Assembly: GCA_017614275.1 (NCBI GenBank)
Contig: JAGACE010000044.1
Coordinates: 1 to 12,194, forward strand
DNA: 12,194 bases
DNA from: Clostridia bacterium
GTDB taxonomy: Bacteria > Bacillota > Clostridia > Oscillospirales > Acutalibacteraceae
Reading direction: 5' to 3'
The notes below the pieces were generated by a model. That model saw only the letters and a list, made by a program, of their open reading frames with translations, was not told the origin of the DNA and ran no database searches. Every line of letters starts with the position of its first letter. The stretch's first letter is position 1. Both the position numbers and the translations under genes were made by a program. Positions 12,162-12,194 of the stretch are shown piece after piece.

Positions 12162-12194
12162 GTCGGCGTCGCCCTATCTTCCCAGGGGGCTGCC
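12162..12194 (-). rRNA. rrf: 5S rRNA, 3' end only (cut by the window edge)
   Basis: Minus-strand GGCAGCCCCCTGGG, then AAGATAGGGCGACGCCGAC, matches the 3' end of bacterial 5S rRNA: the helix IV hairpin strand, the A-G-A-rich loop E side, then the final 'GCGACGCCG' strand that pairs with the 5' end. The rest of the gene, and presumably 23S and 16S, lie beyond the right edge. The exact 3' end is uncertain by a few bases. Confidence 0.8.

Overview
The window looks like chromosome of a fairly GC-rich member of the Bacillota (Firmicutes). The evidence is the strong AGGAG-type ribosome binding sites about 7-11 nt before most starts, a HrcA-type CIRCE element, a TetR/DUF4003 pair, a transketolase split into two genes, and a tRNA-Asn placed directly behind a 5S rRNA gene. 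I cannot name the genus from sequence alone. Almost everything is on the minus strand; the exceptions are one lipoprotein gene and one probable small RNA.

Reading in the direction of transcription (right to left), the window opens with the 3' end of a 5S rRNA gene, then tRNA-Asn with an encoded CCA, then a terminator. This is the tail of an rRNA operon that continues past the right edge. Just beyond lies about 100 bp of debris: pieces resembling the 5S gene and the tRNA-Asn anticodon arm, plus an inverted copy of the tRNA 3' end and terminator. Next comes a recognisable promoter (TTGACG-18-TACACT) and a five-gene operon: transketolase N-half, transketolase C-half, two proteins that each appear to hold two SCP2-like (lipid/sterol carrier fold) domains, and a class III aminotransferase of the glutamate-1-semialdehyde aminomutase type. 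It ends at a strong bidirectional terminator at 7028-7056. This is the most intriguing unit in the window: a ketol-transfer enzyme and an aminotransferase joined by putative hydrophobic-ligand carriers. A pathway making or breaking an amino-ketose or amino-lipid is one hypothesis, unproven.

Convergent to that operon is a plus-strand lipoprotein gene with a short Ig-like/BsuPI-like domain. Behind it is a small heat-shock protein gene (Hsp20) with a CIRCE operator upstream. Between hsp20 and the next operon is a roughly 355 bp gene-free stretch. It holds a plus-strand promoter, a structured non-coding transcript of about 100 nt, and a 17-bp hairpin terminator that probably also ends hsp20.

The left part is one apparent five-gene operon, with gaps from a 4-bp overlap to 34 bp: TetR regulator, DUF4003 protein, PLP-dependent aminotransferase (2-aminoadipate/MocR-like fold type I), tryptophanyl-tRNA synthetase, and the Mg2+ transporter/channel MgtE, ending at a hairpin terminator. 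Its promoter carries three regularly spaced TTACA/TGTAA half-sites over the -10, suggesting autoregulation by the TetR protein. The far left edge cuts through the first 13 codons of another minus-strand gene. Its upstream region carries an 18-bp near-perfect palindrome of the TetR-operator kind and a second degenerate copy two helical turns away.
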